DNA from: RUG023 sp900315435
GTDB taxonomy: Bacteria > Spirochaetota > Spirochaetia > Sphaerochaetales > Sphaerochaetaceae
DNA: 64,000 bases
Direction of reading: 5' to 3'
NCBI GenBank assembly: GCA_902788205.1
Contig: CADAJJ010000011.1
Coordinates: forward strand, 1 to 64,000
The notes beneath the pieces are model-generated. The model was not told the DNA's origin, did not search any database, and saw nothing but the letters and a program-made list of their open reading frames with translations. A program made the translations under genes and the position numbers. This document shows positions 51,768-59,255 of this stretch, piece after piece (the first letter of the stretch is position 1; each line of letters opens with the position of its first letter).

Positions 51768-52967
51768 ATGGGTGGAAACGTGCTCTTTGCAAGACAGGCA
51801 AAGGAAAAAAGACCTCAGGAACGCTACATCCTCTGCATCGACGGCGGGGGCATGCGGGGGGTCATTCCATGCCACCTGCTCGCCAAACTGGATGCAATGC
51901 TGAAAGGACAAGGAGACCACCGTCCCCTGGCAGCACACTTCGACCTGATTGCGGGAACTTCCACCGGCGGCCTGATCGCCCTCGCGCTGACGATTCCCCT
52001 TGGGAAAAGCGGATTCGTGCAGGATGCAAGCGAGCAGACGCTCGTCTACCAGCCGAAAGAGCGAAGCTGGATGCAGAGGTTCCTGCACAGGCCTGCCATC
52101 GAGGAAGCTATCGGAGCCTTTCCCCGTACCGCCACCATCCAGGAAATCAGCGACCTCTATCGGGTCAACGGCAAGAGGATCTTTCCCAAACGGCAATCCC
52201 GGTTCTTCGGATCCTTCTTCACAGACAAGTATGATGTCCGGCCACTGGAAGAATTCCTGCGGGAGAAGTTCCTCGACACCCCGCTCTCTGAGGCAGTGGT
52301 GCCGGTTCTGGCTACCTCCTACAATATCGCCGAGAGCGGGAGGCCCTTCCTCTTCACCAGCAGGGATTCCCACCAGTTCCTGTTCCGCGAGGCAGGGCGG
52401 GCCACCAGCGCCGCCCCCACCTATTTCAAACCCGCCACCATGACCGACCGGGTCACCGGCGAGCCGCTGATGCTGATTGATGGAGGGCTGGTAGCCAACA
52501 ATCCTGTGCTCTATGCATTGCAGGAAGCCCGCAAACTCTACCCGGACTGCACAACCTTCCACATGCTCTCGCTCGCCACCAGGCAGCCGGAAATCCACGT
52601 GGAGATGAACGGCAACACCGGCATGGTCGCATGGCTCGATCCCTCCCAGGGGGCTCCGATCCAGAGAATCCTCTATGCAGCCCAAGAGCAGACCAGCAGC
52701 TCGATCATCCGTTCCATCCGGGGGGTGGACTATGTCCGCGTCGAAGGACCGCTCTCCGCAGGCTACAAGATGGACGAAACCGCGAATGAGGCGCTTGATA
52801 CGCTCCAAGAAGACGCCGAGGCGATGTTCGAGAACCATGAGGAGGAACTGGCGCGATACGTGCAGATGCTTGCAAAACGTACGGATTTCGACCAGCTGAA
52901 ACTCGATCCGATTCCTCCCGCAACCACCGGGACACCAACCAATGCACTACAAACAACAGCAACTTGA
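51768..52967 (+). CDS. Patatin-like phospholipase
   Basis: 399 residues. The oxyanion loop D-G-G-G-M-R-G (about 28-34), nucleophile Ser65 in G-T-S-T-G-G and the catalytic Asp in D-G-G-L-V-A-N-N-P (about 238) give a complete Ser-Asp dyad. No signal peptide or membrane helix. It should hydrolyse acyl esters of phospholipids or related lipids. The 3' end overlaps the next small gene by 26 bp. No nucleotidyltransferase or other CBASS genes are near, so a defence role is not supported. Confidence 0.94.
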   Translation: MGGNVLFARQAKEKRPQERYILCIDGGGMRGVIPCHLLAKLDAMLKGQGDHRPLAAHFDLIAGTSTGGLIALALTIPLGKSGFVQDASEQTLVYQPKERSWMQRFLHRPAIEEAIGAFPRTATIQEISDLYRVNGKRIFPKRQSRFFGSFFTDKYDVRPLEEFLREKFLDTPLSEAVVPVLATSYNIAESGRPFLFTSRDSHQFLFREAGRATSAAPTYFKPATMTDRVTGEPLMLIDGGLVANNPVLYALQEARKLYPDCTTFHMLSLATRQPEIHVEMNGNTGMVAWLDPSQGAPIQRILYAAQEQTSSSIIRSIRGVDYVRVEGPLSAGYKMDETANEALDTLQEDAEAMFENHEEELARYVQMLAKRTDFDQLKLDPIPPATTGTPTNALQTTAT

Positions 52968-53337
52968 GGACCAACTGAGAGCACTGTGCGACGACCTGGA
53001 CGAGTACCTCGAGGACACCTACGGGGCGGAGTATCATCTCCGGCCGAACCGTCAGCCCCGTGGCACCACCTCCAGCAACCAGTACGACGGGCTTTTCGCC
53101 ACCGCTCCAGCCTTCACCCTAGGCTATGGAAGCGAGCACGGCAAGGGCTATGTGGTGGAGATTTCCATCTGTACCTTCGACTGGATCGAGCCGAAGCGCC
53201 GCAAGGAGATGTTCGATGATGCCTTCGCCTATGTCAATGCGATTCTTCCTCACTATTTTCCCGACCGTGCGCTCTCGATCGTCCACGACGGGAACGTGAT
53301 GAAGATTGTCGGCGATTTCTCACTCGGCGATGTGTGA
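52942..53337 (+). CDS. Small conserved-looking protein of unknown function, patatin partner
   Basis: 131 residues, soluble, no recognised family. It starts inside the patatin gene (26-bp overlap), which suggests co-translation and a possible partnership. The sequence has an amphipathic N-terminal helix (Q-Q-Q-L-E-D-Q-L-R-A-L) and alternating beta strands (V-V-E-I-S-I-C-T-F-D-W). The 3' end overlaps the convergent nucleosidase gene by 18 bp. Confidence 0.75.
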   Translation: MHYKQQQLEDQLRALCDDLDEYLEDTYGAEYHLRPNRQPRGTTSSNQYDGLFATAPAFTLGYGSEHGKGYVVEISICTFDWIEPKRRKEMFDDAFAYVNAILPHYFPDRALSIVHDGNVMKIVGDFSLGDV

Positions 53338-53898
53338 GAGCAGGTGGTCCAGCTGTTCGTTTGCTTTCCTAATGAATTCCGGATACCGTTTCGCCCGGCG
53401 GCCGCAACTATCGTCGCTGATTGACCTTACAACCATGATGTCGGTATCAAGCTCCTTCGCCGCGTAGGCTACCCCGTAACTTTCCATATCACAGAACAAC
53501 GAACCGGAAAGCTGGGGATGGGATTCTTGGTAAGGACGGGTAACAAAGACATCTCCAGACGCGCAGCGTCCTGCTGGAAGACCAGGAAAAGGGTTGCAGG
53601 CAATCTCACCCACCACTCCGCCACGGCCATTGGGAAGCTCCCCTGCCAAAAGGCCGAACCGGGTCAAATCGACGTCATGCTGCCAGACACTGGTTGCCGT
53701 AACGATATCTCCGATGTGCAAGGACGGGTCCAGTGCCCGTGCGGTCCCGACACACACGACCAAGTCCGGTTTCTCGGATTCGATAGCACGATAGGCATGC
53801 AGGGCGGCCTGGAGCTTTCCCACACCGACGACATGCGTATGGGGACAGGTGATTCCCTCGAGTTCCGGAAGGCTTGAAGCGACGAGGAGCACCTTCAT
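53320..53898 (-). CDS. Nucleoside phosphorylase/nucleosidase (MTA/SAH or futalosine type)
   Basis: 192 residues, short for the family. PNP_UDP_1 fold: V-C-V-G-T-A-R-A-L near residue 50, D-I-V-T-A-T, and the substrate-site acidic D-M-E-S-Y-G-V-A near 140 with a late V-R-S-I-S-D-D. Glu in D-M-E-S contacts the ribose; the Asp in S-D-D is the catalytic acid of nucleosidases. Likely cleaves an adenosine thioether or futalosine. The ATG overlaps the pyridoxal kinase stop (ATGA). Confidence 0.88.
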   Translation of the reverse strand: MKVLLVASSLPELEGITCPHTHVVGVGKLQAALHAYRAIESEKPDLVVCVGTARALDPSLHIGDIVTATSVWQHDVDLTRFGLLAGELPNGRGGVVGEIACNPFPGLPAGRCASGDVFVTRPYQESHPQLSGSLFCDMESYGVAYAAKELDTDIMVVRSISDDSCGRRAKRYPEFIRKANEQLDHLLSHIAE

Positions 53899-54665
53899 AG
53901 GGCGACCAGTTCCTTCCGGACCGTCCGGACATCCACCCCGAGCTTTGGGTCGCGATGGGTACGGGAAACTGCAAGCGCCACCAACGTGATCGCCTGCTTG
54001 ACCGCACGCTCCTCGTCGACCCCTTTGACCAGCTGTCCGAGCAGAACCGCATCAAACAAATCCCCTGTCCCCGGATAGGAGGCCGGATAGTGCTCGAAGG
54101 GAATGGTCGTGGTATCGGTCGCCACCACCCATCCACCGTGGGACTCAAGGCCGGTAATCAGGTGATGTCTGCCGGGTAGGCGCCGGCAATCTTCAGGAAG
54201 AGGCTCCCGGTCCAACCCCAGAAGCAGCTTCGCCTCGGTCGGGTTGGGAGTCACGTAGGTAGCCCTTGGCGCGAGTTTGTCCCGGAAACTATCGACGAGG
54301 GCAGGATCGATTCCTTGGTAGCACTGTCCATCATCCCCCAGCACCGGATCACAGAAGAGCAACGTCCCGGAATGGTCGTCCAGAAAAGGCAGCAAGGCCT
54401 CCACCTGCCTGGAGCTGGAAAAGTAGCCGGTATAGATTCCGGAGAAGCGAAGGCCGAGCCGAGTCCACACCCCGAGGATCTCGCCGAGGGAATCGGTCTC
54501 CTCCTTCCGATAGGGATCAAGGAAACCGTCGCTCTGGGTGGAAAGCAATGCGGTCGCCACCGGACAGGCTTCGACCCCCAGCATCTCCAGCGCGGGAATC
54601 ATGACGGTCAGCGAGCTCTTGCCGTAGGAGGAAAGGTCCGTCAAAAGGACCACACGCTTTTCCAT
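53895..54665 (-). CDS. Pyridoxal/pyridoxamine kinase-like (PfkB superfamily, PdxY type)
   Basis: 256 residues. Ribokinase-like fold with D-L-S-S-Y-G-K-S-S-L, D-P-V-L-G-D-D-G, T-P-N-P-T-E-A and the catalytic G-T-G-D-L-F-D-A. The arrangement matches bacterial PdxY/PdxK2 kinases that phosphorylate B6 vitamers. GGGAGG lies 8 nt before the ATG. It is coupled to the nucleosidase gene by a 4-bp overlap and divergent from the phosphohexomutase across a 56-bp region. Confidence 0.9.
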   Translation of the reverse strand: MEKRVVLLTDLSSYGKSSLTVMIPALEMLGVEACPVATALLSTQSDGFLDPYRKEETDSLGEILGVWTRLGLRFSGIYTGYFSSSRQVEALLPFLDDHSGTLLFCDPVLGDDGQCYQGIDPALVDSFRDKLAPRATYVTPNPTEAKLLLGLDREPLPEDCRRLPGRHHLITGLESHGGWVVATDTTTIPFEHYPASYPGTGDLFDAVLLGQLVKGVDEERAVKQAITLVALAVSRTHRDPKLGVDVRTVRKELVAL

Positions 54666-54689
54666 GCCTAGCACCTCCCGATTGATTGT

Positions 54690-54702
54690 TGGTATGATAC
54701 CA
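54690..54702. promoter_or_regulatory. 13-bp palindrome between pyridoxal kinase and phosphohexomutase genes
   Basis: TGGTAT-G-ATACCA is a perfect inverted repeat in the middle of a 56-bp divergent region. It overlaps -10-like hexamers in both directions (TATGAT right, TATCAT left), so one repressor could control both genes. Confidence 0.55.
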
Positions 54703-54721
54703 TACAAACGAGGTAATGACG

Positions 54722-56539
54722 ATGATAGTGAAGGATTCTCGAACGGGTTTCCCCCTTTTCGACTCTGCGTACAACCCTTTCAAGGGACCGATTCCCACCC
54801 AAGAGGATATCGCGAAGGGATTGAAGCCCATGATTCTCAGCGCCAGCGGCTGGCGCAAGGTGTTCGCCCAAAGTGGCGATGCGGAAAGCGCGGAGCCGGA
54901 AATCACCAAGCGTGACGCCTATCTGGCGGCGGCTGCTGCTTTGGTCCATGCGGCATATCTGAAGACCCAGAAGAAGGATCCTTCCGTGCTGGTCGGGGTC
55001 GACGCCCGCCCTACAGGCTATTCGATCGCCCAGTGCGCGATCCGCGCATTCCTCGCAGAGGGGGTCACGGTACGGTATCTGTTTATCGCCTCGGCCCCGG
55101 AGATCATGGCGGAGAACGCCAGGGGAGACCATGGTTGTGACGGCTTCTTCTACATCTCCGCCAGCCACAACCCGCTTGGACACAATGGCATCAAGTTCGG
55201 AGGAGCTGGCGGCGTCTATCCCGGTTCGGTCACCGGACCCTTCGCCACCCGGTTCAAGGAACTGCTTGACGATCCGGCGTCCATCCAGCAAAAACTGCTT
55301 TCGGTGGACGAGGCGGCGCTCGAGGAAGTCTACCGGAGTAGCGGGAAAGCGAAAGACGAGTCCCTGAAGACCTACCATGATTTCGTCCTAGAGACCGGCG
55401 AGCGCCCGATTGGCGCCTACCAGGAACTGCTACGGACACAACCCCTAGGTGTCGTCATCGACTTCAACGGGAGCGCCAGGGCCGACAGCATCGACGTCTC
55501 CCTGCTGGAGGAGCTGGGAGCCAGACTGATGACGGTCAACGACAAGTGCCGCGAGGTGGCCCACGGAATCGTTCCCGAGGGGGAGAATCTCCAGCTCTGC
55601 AAGGATTCCCTCGAAATGGCGCACCAGTCGGATCCCTCCTTCGTCGTCGGGTACCTGCCAGACAACGATGGGGACCGCGGCAACATCGTCGTCTGGGACG
55701 ACGCGAGCGGCAGTGTGGTCGTTCCTCCCGCCCAAGAGGTCTTCGCGCTGGTGGCCATGGCCACCCTGAGCGAGATGCAACTTTCCCATCCCGAGGCAAA
55801 GTTGGCCATCGCCGTCAACGGACCGACATCGATGCGCATCGACCGGATCGCCGACGCCTTCGGCTGCAAGGTGTTCCGAAGCGAAGTCGGCGAGGCAAAC
55901 GTCGTGCAACTGGCCGGCCAGCTGCGGGATCAGGGCTATCTGGTCAAGATCCTTGGCGAGGGCTCCAACGGCGGCAACATCACCGACCCGGCCAAGGTTC
56001 GCGATCCGATGAACACCATCATCACTCTGCTGAAACTGCTGGGGGATTCCGAAATCATGCGCAACTGGTGCGGGAAAAGCGGACAGCCCATGCCAAGGAA
56101 CATCACCCTTTCCGGCGTGCTGGACAGCCTGCCGGTCTTCACCACGACCGGCGCCTTCAGCAAGGACGGCACCATGCAGGTCCATCTGGACGCAGGCACG
56201 TTGAAACGCAACTATGAGAAGGTCTTCCGAGCGGAATGGAAGGAGCATGCCGACAAGCTCAAGGAAGAAGGTATCTACGGATACCGGATCTACCAGTCCG
56301 AGGGAACAGTGACCCGCGAGGGAATCGGAGAGGAGTTCCGGCACGCTCCCTTCAAAGGTGGCTGGAAGGCTTGCTTCCTCAACCAGAACGGCGAGGAAAC
56401 CGGCTTTATCTGGATGCGCCCCAGCGGAACCGAGCCGATCTTCCGTGTCCTCTGCGACGTGGAAGGCAACCGCCCCGCCCTGCACGACAAATTGCTTGCC
56501 TGGCACCGGTCGATGGTACAGCAAGCCGACAACCTGTAA
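54722..56539 (+). CDS. Phosphoglucomutase/phosphomannomutase (long form)
   Basis: 605 residues, longer than the typical 450-580. Alpha-D-phosphohexomutase motifs in order: phosphoserine loop S-A-S-H-N-P (about 147), metal loop D-N-D-G-D (about 314), sugar loop G-E (about 400, V-G-E-A-N) and phosphate loop R-P-S-G-T-E-P (about 566). It links glucose-6-P and glucose-1-P or the mannose equivalents. The start at 54722 was chosen because GAGGT lies 7 nt upstream; the ATG at 54716 is too close. A hairpin follows the stop. Confidence 0.92.
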   Translation: MIVKDSRTGFPLFDSAYNPFKGPIPTQEDIAKGLKPMILSASGWRKVFAQSGDAESAEPEITKRDAYLAAAAALVHAAYLKTQKKDPSVLVGVDARPTGYSIAQCAIRAFLAEGVTVRYLFIASAPEIMAENARGDHGCDGFFYISASHNPLGHNGIKFGGAGGVYPGSVTGPFATRFKELLDDPASIQQKLLSVDEAALEEVYRSSGKAKDESLKTYHDFVLETGERPIGAYQELLRTQPLGVVIDFNGSARADSIDVSLLEELGARLMTVNDKCREVAHGIVPEGENLQLCKDSLEMAHQSDPSFVVGYLPDNDGDRGNIVVWDDASGSVVVPPAQEVFALVAMATLSEMQLSHPEAKLAIAVNGPTSMRIDRIADAFGCKVFRSEVGEANVVQLAGQLRDQGYLVKILGEGSNGGNITDPAKVRDPMNTIITLLKLLGDSEIMRNWCGKSGQPMPRNITLSGVLDSLPVFTTTGAFSKDGTMQVHLDAGTLKRNYEKVFRAEWKEHADKLKEEGIYGYRIYQSEGTVTREGIGEEFRHAPFKGGWKACFLNQNGEETGFIWMRPSGTEPIFRVLCDVEGNRPALHDKLLAWHRSMVQQADNL

Positions 56540-56548
56540 CTCGATACC

Positions 56549-56566
56549 GGGCACCTTCGGGTGCCC
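56549..56566 (+). terminator. UUCG tetraloop hairpin after the phosphohexomutase gene
   Basis: GGGCACC-TTCG-GGTGCCC is a perfect 7-bp stem with a stable tetraloop, 10 nt after the stop. There is no U-tract, so it may be a weak terminator or a 3'-end stabiliser. Confidence 0.55.
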
Positions 56567-56599
56567 ATCACCATCCGGTTCCTGCTCCTTTGGGCCTTT

Positions 56600-56851
56600 A
56601 TGGACCATAAGCCAGAGGAAAGCATTGGAGCAGCGAAGAAATACTATTTCGAGGATGTTGGCCTCCGAAATGCGAGCCAACAAGGAAAGCAAGAGAGCAT
56701 GCAACTGAAAGTTGATTACGTAGCGGGAAAAGCATCGCTCATGAGGACGGGCGATGGTTTCCAGAAAGTGACCATCACCGGAGGTTTTGTCCACAAGCAG
56801 AGAGACGAGAAAGGAATATTGACGATACCATATTATTCCCGAAGCCTGTAA
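56600..56851 (+). pseudogene. Remnant of an AAA/DUF4143 ATPase
   Basis: The frame reads K-K-Y-Y-F-E-D-V-G-L-R-N-A, then Q-L-K-V-D-Y-V-A, then F-Q-K-V-T-I...E-K-G-I-L-T-I. These are the last three conserved blocks of DUF4143-type AAA ATPases with the intervening sequence deleted. The N-terminal ATPase is absent. It is therefore an internally deleted relic rather than a working gene, and it marks an old accessory insertion next to vsr. Confidence 0.7.
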
Positions 56852-56899
56852 CCGGTATTGCAAGCCGCATCGAGGATATCCGGCCATCTCTCCAGTTGG

Positions 56900-57322
56900 T
56901 CATTGGTCCCAAATCTCGTTCAGGAGGCCTTCAAGAGTCTCCTGTTGTTTTTGCTTGCCCCTCAGTTCGCACTCCCACACGACGATGGGACGCCACCCCA
57001 TGGCCAGGAGCCGTGCGATCGAGCGCTCGTCCCTCGCCCGGTTGCGCTCGATCTTGCGTTTCCAGAATTCCTGATGGGTCTTCGGAAGACGATACAGGCT
57101 GCAGTGCTCATGGCCGTGCCAGAAACAGCCATTGACAAAAACGACCGTGCGGTACTTGGGCAGGACGATATCCGGCCTGCCCGGGAGCCTGCGGTCCGAG
57201 GTACGATACCTCAGACCGTGGCGGAAAAGGAACCGCCTGACCAAGAGCTCATCCTTGGTATCCCGGCCCTTGATCGCCGCCATCACCTGGCTGCGCTTCT
57301 GGGGCGAGAACAGGTCGCTCAT
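56900..57322 (-). CDS. vsr: Very-short-patch mismatch repair endonuclease
   Basis: 140 residues. Matches Vsr throughout: S-Q-V-M-A-A-I-K-G-R-D-T, the catalytic G-R-P-D-I-V-L-P with Asp51 at the same number as E. coli Vsr, and F-V-N-G-C-F-W-H-G-H with His69. It nicks T:G mismatches that arise by deamination of 5-methylcytosine, normally alongside a Dcm-type methylase. No C5-methylase is in the window. The ATG overlaps the hexokinase stop (ATGA), which is an unusual partner. Confidence 0.95.
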   Translation of the reverse strand: MSDLFSPQKRSQVMAAIKGRDTKDELLVRRFLFRHGLRYRTSDRRLPGRPDIVLPKYRTVVFVNGCFWHGHEHCSLYRLPKTHQEFWKRKIERNRARDERSIARLLAMGWRPIVVWECELRGKQKQQETLEGLLNEIWDQ

Positions 57323-58605
57323 TCGCTCAAACCGGCAATCGCCGCTCCAATGGTCGGGGCGTCCTCGACGTGGAGCAGGCGGATAAAGCGACGATACCGC
57401 CCCTCCAGGTATCGCTGGAGATACCGCTCGACAGCTTCCTTCAGCCCCTTGGTCTGGTAGTAGGTGGTGCCATCGATATTCAGCGCCACCGGCTTCTCCT
57501 TCCCGATGCCGGCACCGCTCTGCAGGACGCTTGCGGTAATACAGGCTGCCGTCAGTTTGGCGGCCTTCTCCACCACGGCCTGTGCGATCTCGAGCATCCT
57601 GGCCTTGTCGGCAGGATTGACGAGCGCCTCGCCGATCAAGCCGGTCGCAGGATCGGTCAGGAACTTGCTGACCTGGATGGTTGTCCACCGCTCCTGCTCC
57701 ATCAAGCGTCCTACGCTCTCCGGGGAGAAGAGATGTCCGTCGATGACCGCATGGCGCATCAAGGTCCAGCACTGCAGGCCGAGGTAGGCTCCGCTGATCA
57801 TCTTTTCAAAATGGTAGTGGAGCGGATCTTTGGTCGAGGCGAAGATCTCGCTTCCAAGGCGCCCACCGGCAATATCGAAGTTGCCGCTCTCGATGTTGAC
57901 GCACTGGGAACCAGTTTGCTGATGGATCTTGCCGATATTCCTGTTCTGCTCCACGTAGGCCATATTGGTACCGGTGCCAAGGATCAATCCCATGTAGCCG
58001 CTTATCGGATCGGAGCCTGTTGCCGAAGGTCCTGCGAGCAGGGTCGCCACCGTATCGTTGACCACGGTCAGCTTCTTACGGGAGACATCGTGTCCACGGC
58101 GGGCAAGCTCATCCAACAGGCCTTTGCCGACCGGCTTGCCAATCACATCCTGGGCCTTGATTTCCTTGCTGAACATCAACGGGACACCATCCCTGTTCTC
58201 GGTGATTCTGGCCGCATAGGAAAAACAGAAGCCGATATGGTCGCTCTTCTCGATCAGACGCTCGACCTGGTCGGCGAACGCACTGAAGAACTCCGGGGCG
58301 CTCACCTCGCGGGCGATGCCGGGCATGGCAGTCTTCTGCCAGTCACTGATGGCGGCCCTTCCCGACTCGTCAAAGGAAACCAGGCTGGTACGGAAGTTGG
58401 TCCCGCCGGCATCCAGGACGATGACCGGTTCGCCACTGGGAATATGGTCGGGTATCGAGACGTAGGCAGGAATCATTTCCAGAGAACTTGCCCTTCCCTG
58501 CAATCCATCATCCATGGCTACTTGAAACGCGCGCACCAACGCATCGAAATCCACCGCTTCGGGGCCGGCGTCCCATGCTGCCAAAAAAGCCTTTGTATCC
58601 ATCAT
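57319..58605 (-). CDS. Hexokinase, eukaryote-like type
   Basis: 428 residues, much longer than bacterial glucokinases and similar to the hexokinase of Treponema. Motifs: L-D-A-G-G-T-N-F-R-T (phosphate 1), sugar loop with F-S-Y-A-A, K-E-I-K-A and V-V-N-D-T-V-A-T, and G-L-I-L-G-T-G-T-N. It phosphorylates hexoses for glycolysis. The start at 58605 follows AAGGAAC. It is translationally coupled to vsr downstream. Confidence 0.95.
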   Translation of the reverse strand: MMDTKAFLAAWDAGPEAVDFDALVRAFQVAMDDGLQGRASSLEMIPAYVSIPDHIPSGEPVIVLDAGGTNFRTSLVSFDESGRAAISDWQKTAMPGIAREVSAPEFFSAFADQVERLIEKSDHIGFCFSYAARITENRDGVPLMFSKEIKAQDVIGKPVGKGLLDELARRGHDVSRKKLTVVNDTVATLLAGPSATGSDPISGYMGLILGTGTNMAYVEQNRNIGKIHQQTGSQCVNIESGNFDIAGGRLGSEIFASTKDPLHYHFEKMISGAYLGLQCWTLMRHAVIDGHLFSPESVGRLMEQERWTTIQVSKFLTDPATGLIGEALVNPADKARMLEIAQAVVEKAAKLTAACITASVLQSGAGIGKEKPVALNIDGTTYYQTKGLKEAVERYLQRYLEGRYRRFIRLLHVEDAPTIGAAIAGLSE

Positions 58606-58634
58606 CGTGTTCCTTTTGTCCCCATATTGTACTT

Positions 58635-59210
58635 CTACTCGTACCGGAATTCCAAGCCGTCGGTAACGATTCCCTCGCTTGCAATCCGGGCGGTTCCGCT
58701 TACCCGGATCGGGCGGGAAATACGTCGCCCTTCCAGCAAGAGGTCTACCCAGACCGTCACCTCGCCAAAGTGTCGCGCAAAGGCCTGGGCCACCAGCGTC
58801 ACGACACTCGAACCTTTGGGCCAGTCTGCCCGATAGGTACCGGAAAGGAGGATGTCGCCCTTCCTCCAATCATGGACAGACAGGATGGTCCGGCACTGAT
58901 CGTCCAGCGGTCCTTTCGTCTGGCTGGCAAGCCGTTGGTACCATGTTTGATTGCCTATTTTAGCAGGAATCATGGGCGAATACCCACTCAAATCGCTTTG
59001 AACGACCATCAATGTACGGGGAATCGTTTCCTGACCCAGCGTACAGCCGGGCATGAAATACTGGGGATCGGCGATGTAGCCGGCAGTCACCGCGAGGGCA
59101 CAATCGGTCACTGCCGCGCGGGCGACGAGATAATCATTGTCCGATACCTCGAGAGCAGACAAGGGAAAGACAACCACCAGGAACACCAGCATCGTCAGGA
59201 TTCTGCGCAT
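58635..59210 (-). CDS. Exported protein of unknown function
   Basis: 191 residues. A signal peptide (M-R-R-I-L-T-M-L-V-F-L-V-V-V-F-P-L-S-A-L-E) with a Ser-Ala-Leu cleavage-like end predicts periplasmic export. The mature part has two Cys (A-L/D-C-A-L and C-T-L-G) that may form a disulfide. No family recognised. AGGA lies 6 nt before the ATG. It is 29 bp upstream of hexokinase on the same strand and divergent from exonuclease I. Confidence 0.75.
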   Translation of the reverse strand: MRRILTMLVFLVVVFPLSALEVSDNDYLVARAAVTDCALAVTAGYIADPQYFMPGCTLGQETIPRTLMVVQSDLSGYSPMIPAKIGNQTWYQRLASQTKGPLDDQCRTILSVHDWRKGDILLSGTYRADWPKGSSVVTLVAQAFARHFGEVTVWVDLLLEGRRISRPIRVSGTARIASEGIVTDGLEFRYE

Positions 59211-59239
59211 AGCCCATCCTATTCCAAAAGAGATGGTTA

Positions 59240-59248
59240 TGGTACAAT
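59240..59248 (+). promoter_or_regulatory. Extended -10 of the exonuclease I gene (leaderless type)
   Basis: TGG-TACAAT (59240-59248), 7 nt before the ATG at 59256. The extended -10 may compensate for the absent -35. Confidence 0.5.
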
Positions 59249-59255
59249 TTCTTCC

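Noticed and set aside
51768..53337. Patatin pair as a CBASS defence system
   Set aside because: Patatins act as CBASS effectors, but no CD-NTase, E1/E2/JAB or HORMA/TRIP13 genes are near, and the small partner shows no nucleotidyltransferase motif.
56561..56599. Upstream start of the DUF4143 relic
   Set aside because: The added 13 codons overlap the hairpin after the phosphohexomutase gene and show no similarity to the family.
58488..59255. Upstream extension of exonuclease I to 741 codons
   Set aside because: The extension is in-frame read-through across an intergenic region and antisense to two minus-strand genes; the family start and promoter fix the start at 59256.
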